Positions 63,945 through 64,000 of a stretch of DNA of 64,000 bases are shown in pieces (the stretch's first letter is position 1; every line of letters begins with the position of its first letter). The notes below the pieces were generated by a model. It was not told where the DNA came from, ran no database searches, and worked only from the letters and a program-made list of their open reading frames with translations. The translations under genes were made by a program, and so were the position numbers. This DNA comes from Microvirga sesbaniae (lineage in GTDB: Bacteria > Pseudomonadota > Alphaproteobacteria > Rhizobiales > Beijerinckiaceae): the NCBI RefSeq assembly GCF_025460805.1, contig NZ_JAMXFJ010000004.1:364228-428227 (forward strand), in the 5' to 3' direction.

Positions 63945-64000
63945 TGGGGGGGGGGGCGACACAGCCCCCCCCCACGGGGGGGGGGGGCGCGGGGGGGGGG
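63945..64000. other. Homopolymer-rich contig-edge sequence, probably artefact
   Basis: After 63945 the sequence is dominated by long G runs and one C run. Nothing coding can be read. The abrupt change from normal sequence suggests a low-quality contig end. Confidence 0.7.

Noticed and set aside
1..64000. tRNA or rRNA genes, insertion sequences, prophage, genomic island
   Set aside because: No cloverleaf, transposase, integrase or phage structural gene was seen, and gene order is that of the conserved chromosome.

Overview
The window is a GC-rich chromosomal segment from an alphaproteobacterium of the Hyphomicrobiales (Rhizobiales), most like Methylobacteriaceae such as Microvirga. That placement rests on gene order and protein style recalled from the group, not on a database search. 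Supporting blocks are irr-fabA-fabB-fabI, murJ-trpS-usp-nifU, tsaB-rimI-fur-plsC, miaB-phoH-ybeY-corC-lnt-xre-metK-trmB, rimP-nusA-ylxR-infB-rbfA-truB-rpsO-pnp, hslVU next to hisB-DUF2628-hisH-hisA-hisF-hisE, and secB-timA-mltA-smr. Content is almost wholly core genome. I see no prophage, insertion sequence, CRISPR array, tRNA or rRNA.

Layout. 1-7.4 kb: mixed small genes (NDUFA9-like dehydrogenase C-terminus, EI24 membrane protein, FAD oxidoreductase, Crp/Fnr regulator, 2-hydroxyacid dehydrogenase, SH3 protein, GNAT, EamA transporter). 7.4-11.2 kb: the iron regulator gene irr, divergent from the anaerobic-type unsaturated fatty-acid genes fabA-fabB-fabI. 11.4-14.8 kb: a PAS-GAF-PAS-GGDEF-EAL c-di-GMP protein and a DsbA-like oxidoreductase. 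15.1-19.4 kb: murJ, trpS, universal stress protein and a NifU-type Fe-S protein preceded by a perfect Irr-type (ICE) palindrome. 19.4-26.2 kb: a decayed rutE pseudogene, tsaB-rimI-fur-plsC, a LysR regulator, DUF1127, a GST, and an MFS exporter divergent from an ArsR regulator across two identical-architecture operators. 26.2-45.9 kb: RNA modification, translation and transcription genes, with an attenuator-like leader before rimP. 46-52.3 kb: an unusual membrane/2Fe-2S/adenylate cyclase fusion, PPOX and RidA proteins, a BA14K protein, an endonuclease III-like protein and hslVU. 52.8-58.9 kb: the his cluster with coaA and a methionine aminopeptidase paralog inside it. 59-63.9 kb: adenosine kinase, an HTH protein, smr-mltA-timA and secB.

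Two dispersed palindromic repeat families punctuate the intergenic regions. Family 1 (seven loci) is a composite of two inverted repeats and sits between many genes, even inside the nusA-infB operon. Family 2 is a paired-hairpin element found at about eight places. The last ~55 bases are homopolymer-rich and look like a contig-edge artefact.

No clearly undescribed multi-gene system is visible. The best candidates for new biology are the redox-domain adenylate cyclase fusion (46022-47725), the rimP leader (34701-34748), the paired ArsR operators (25712-25785), the Irr box before the NifU gene (18704-18720) and the composite repeat family.
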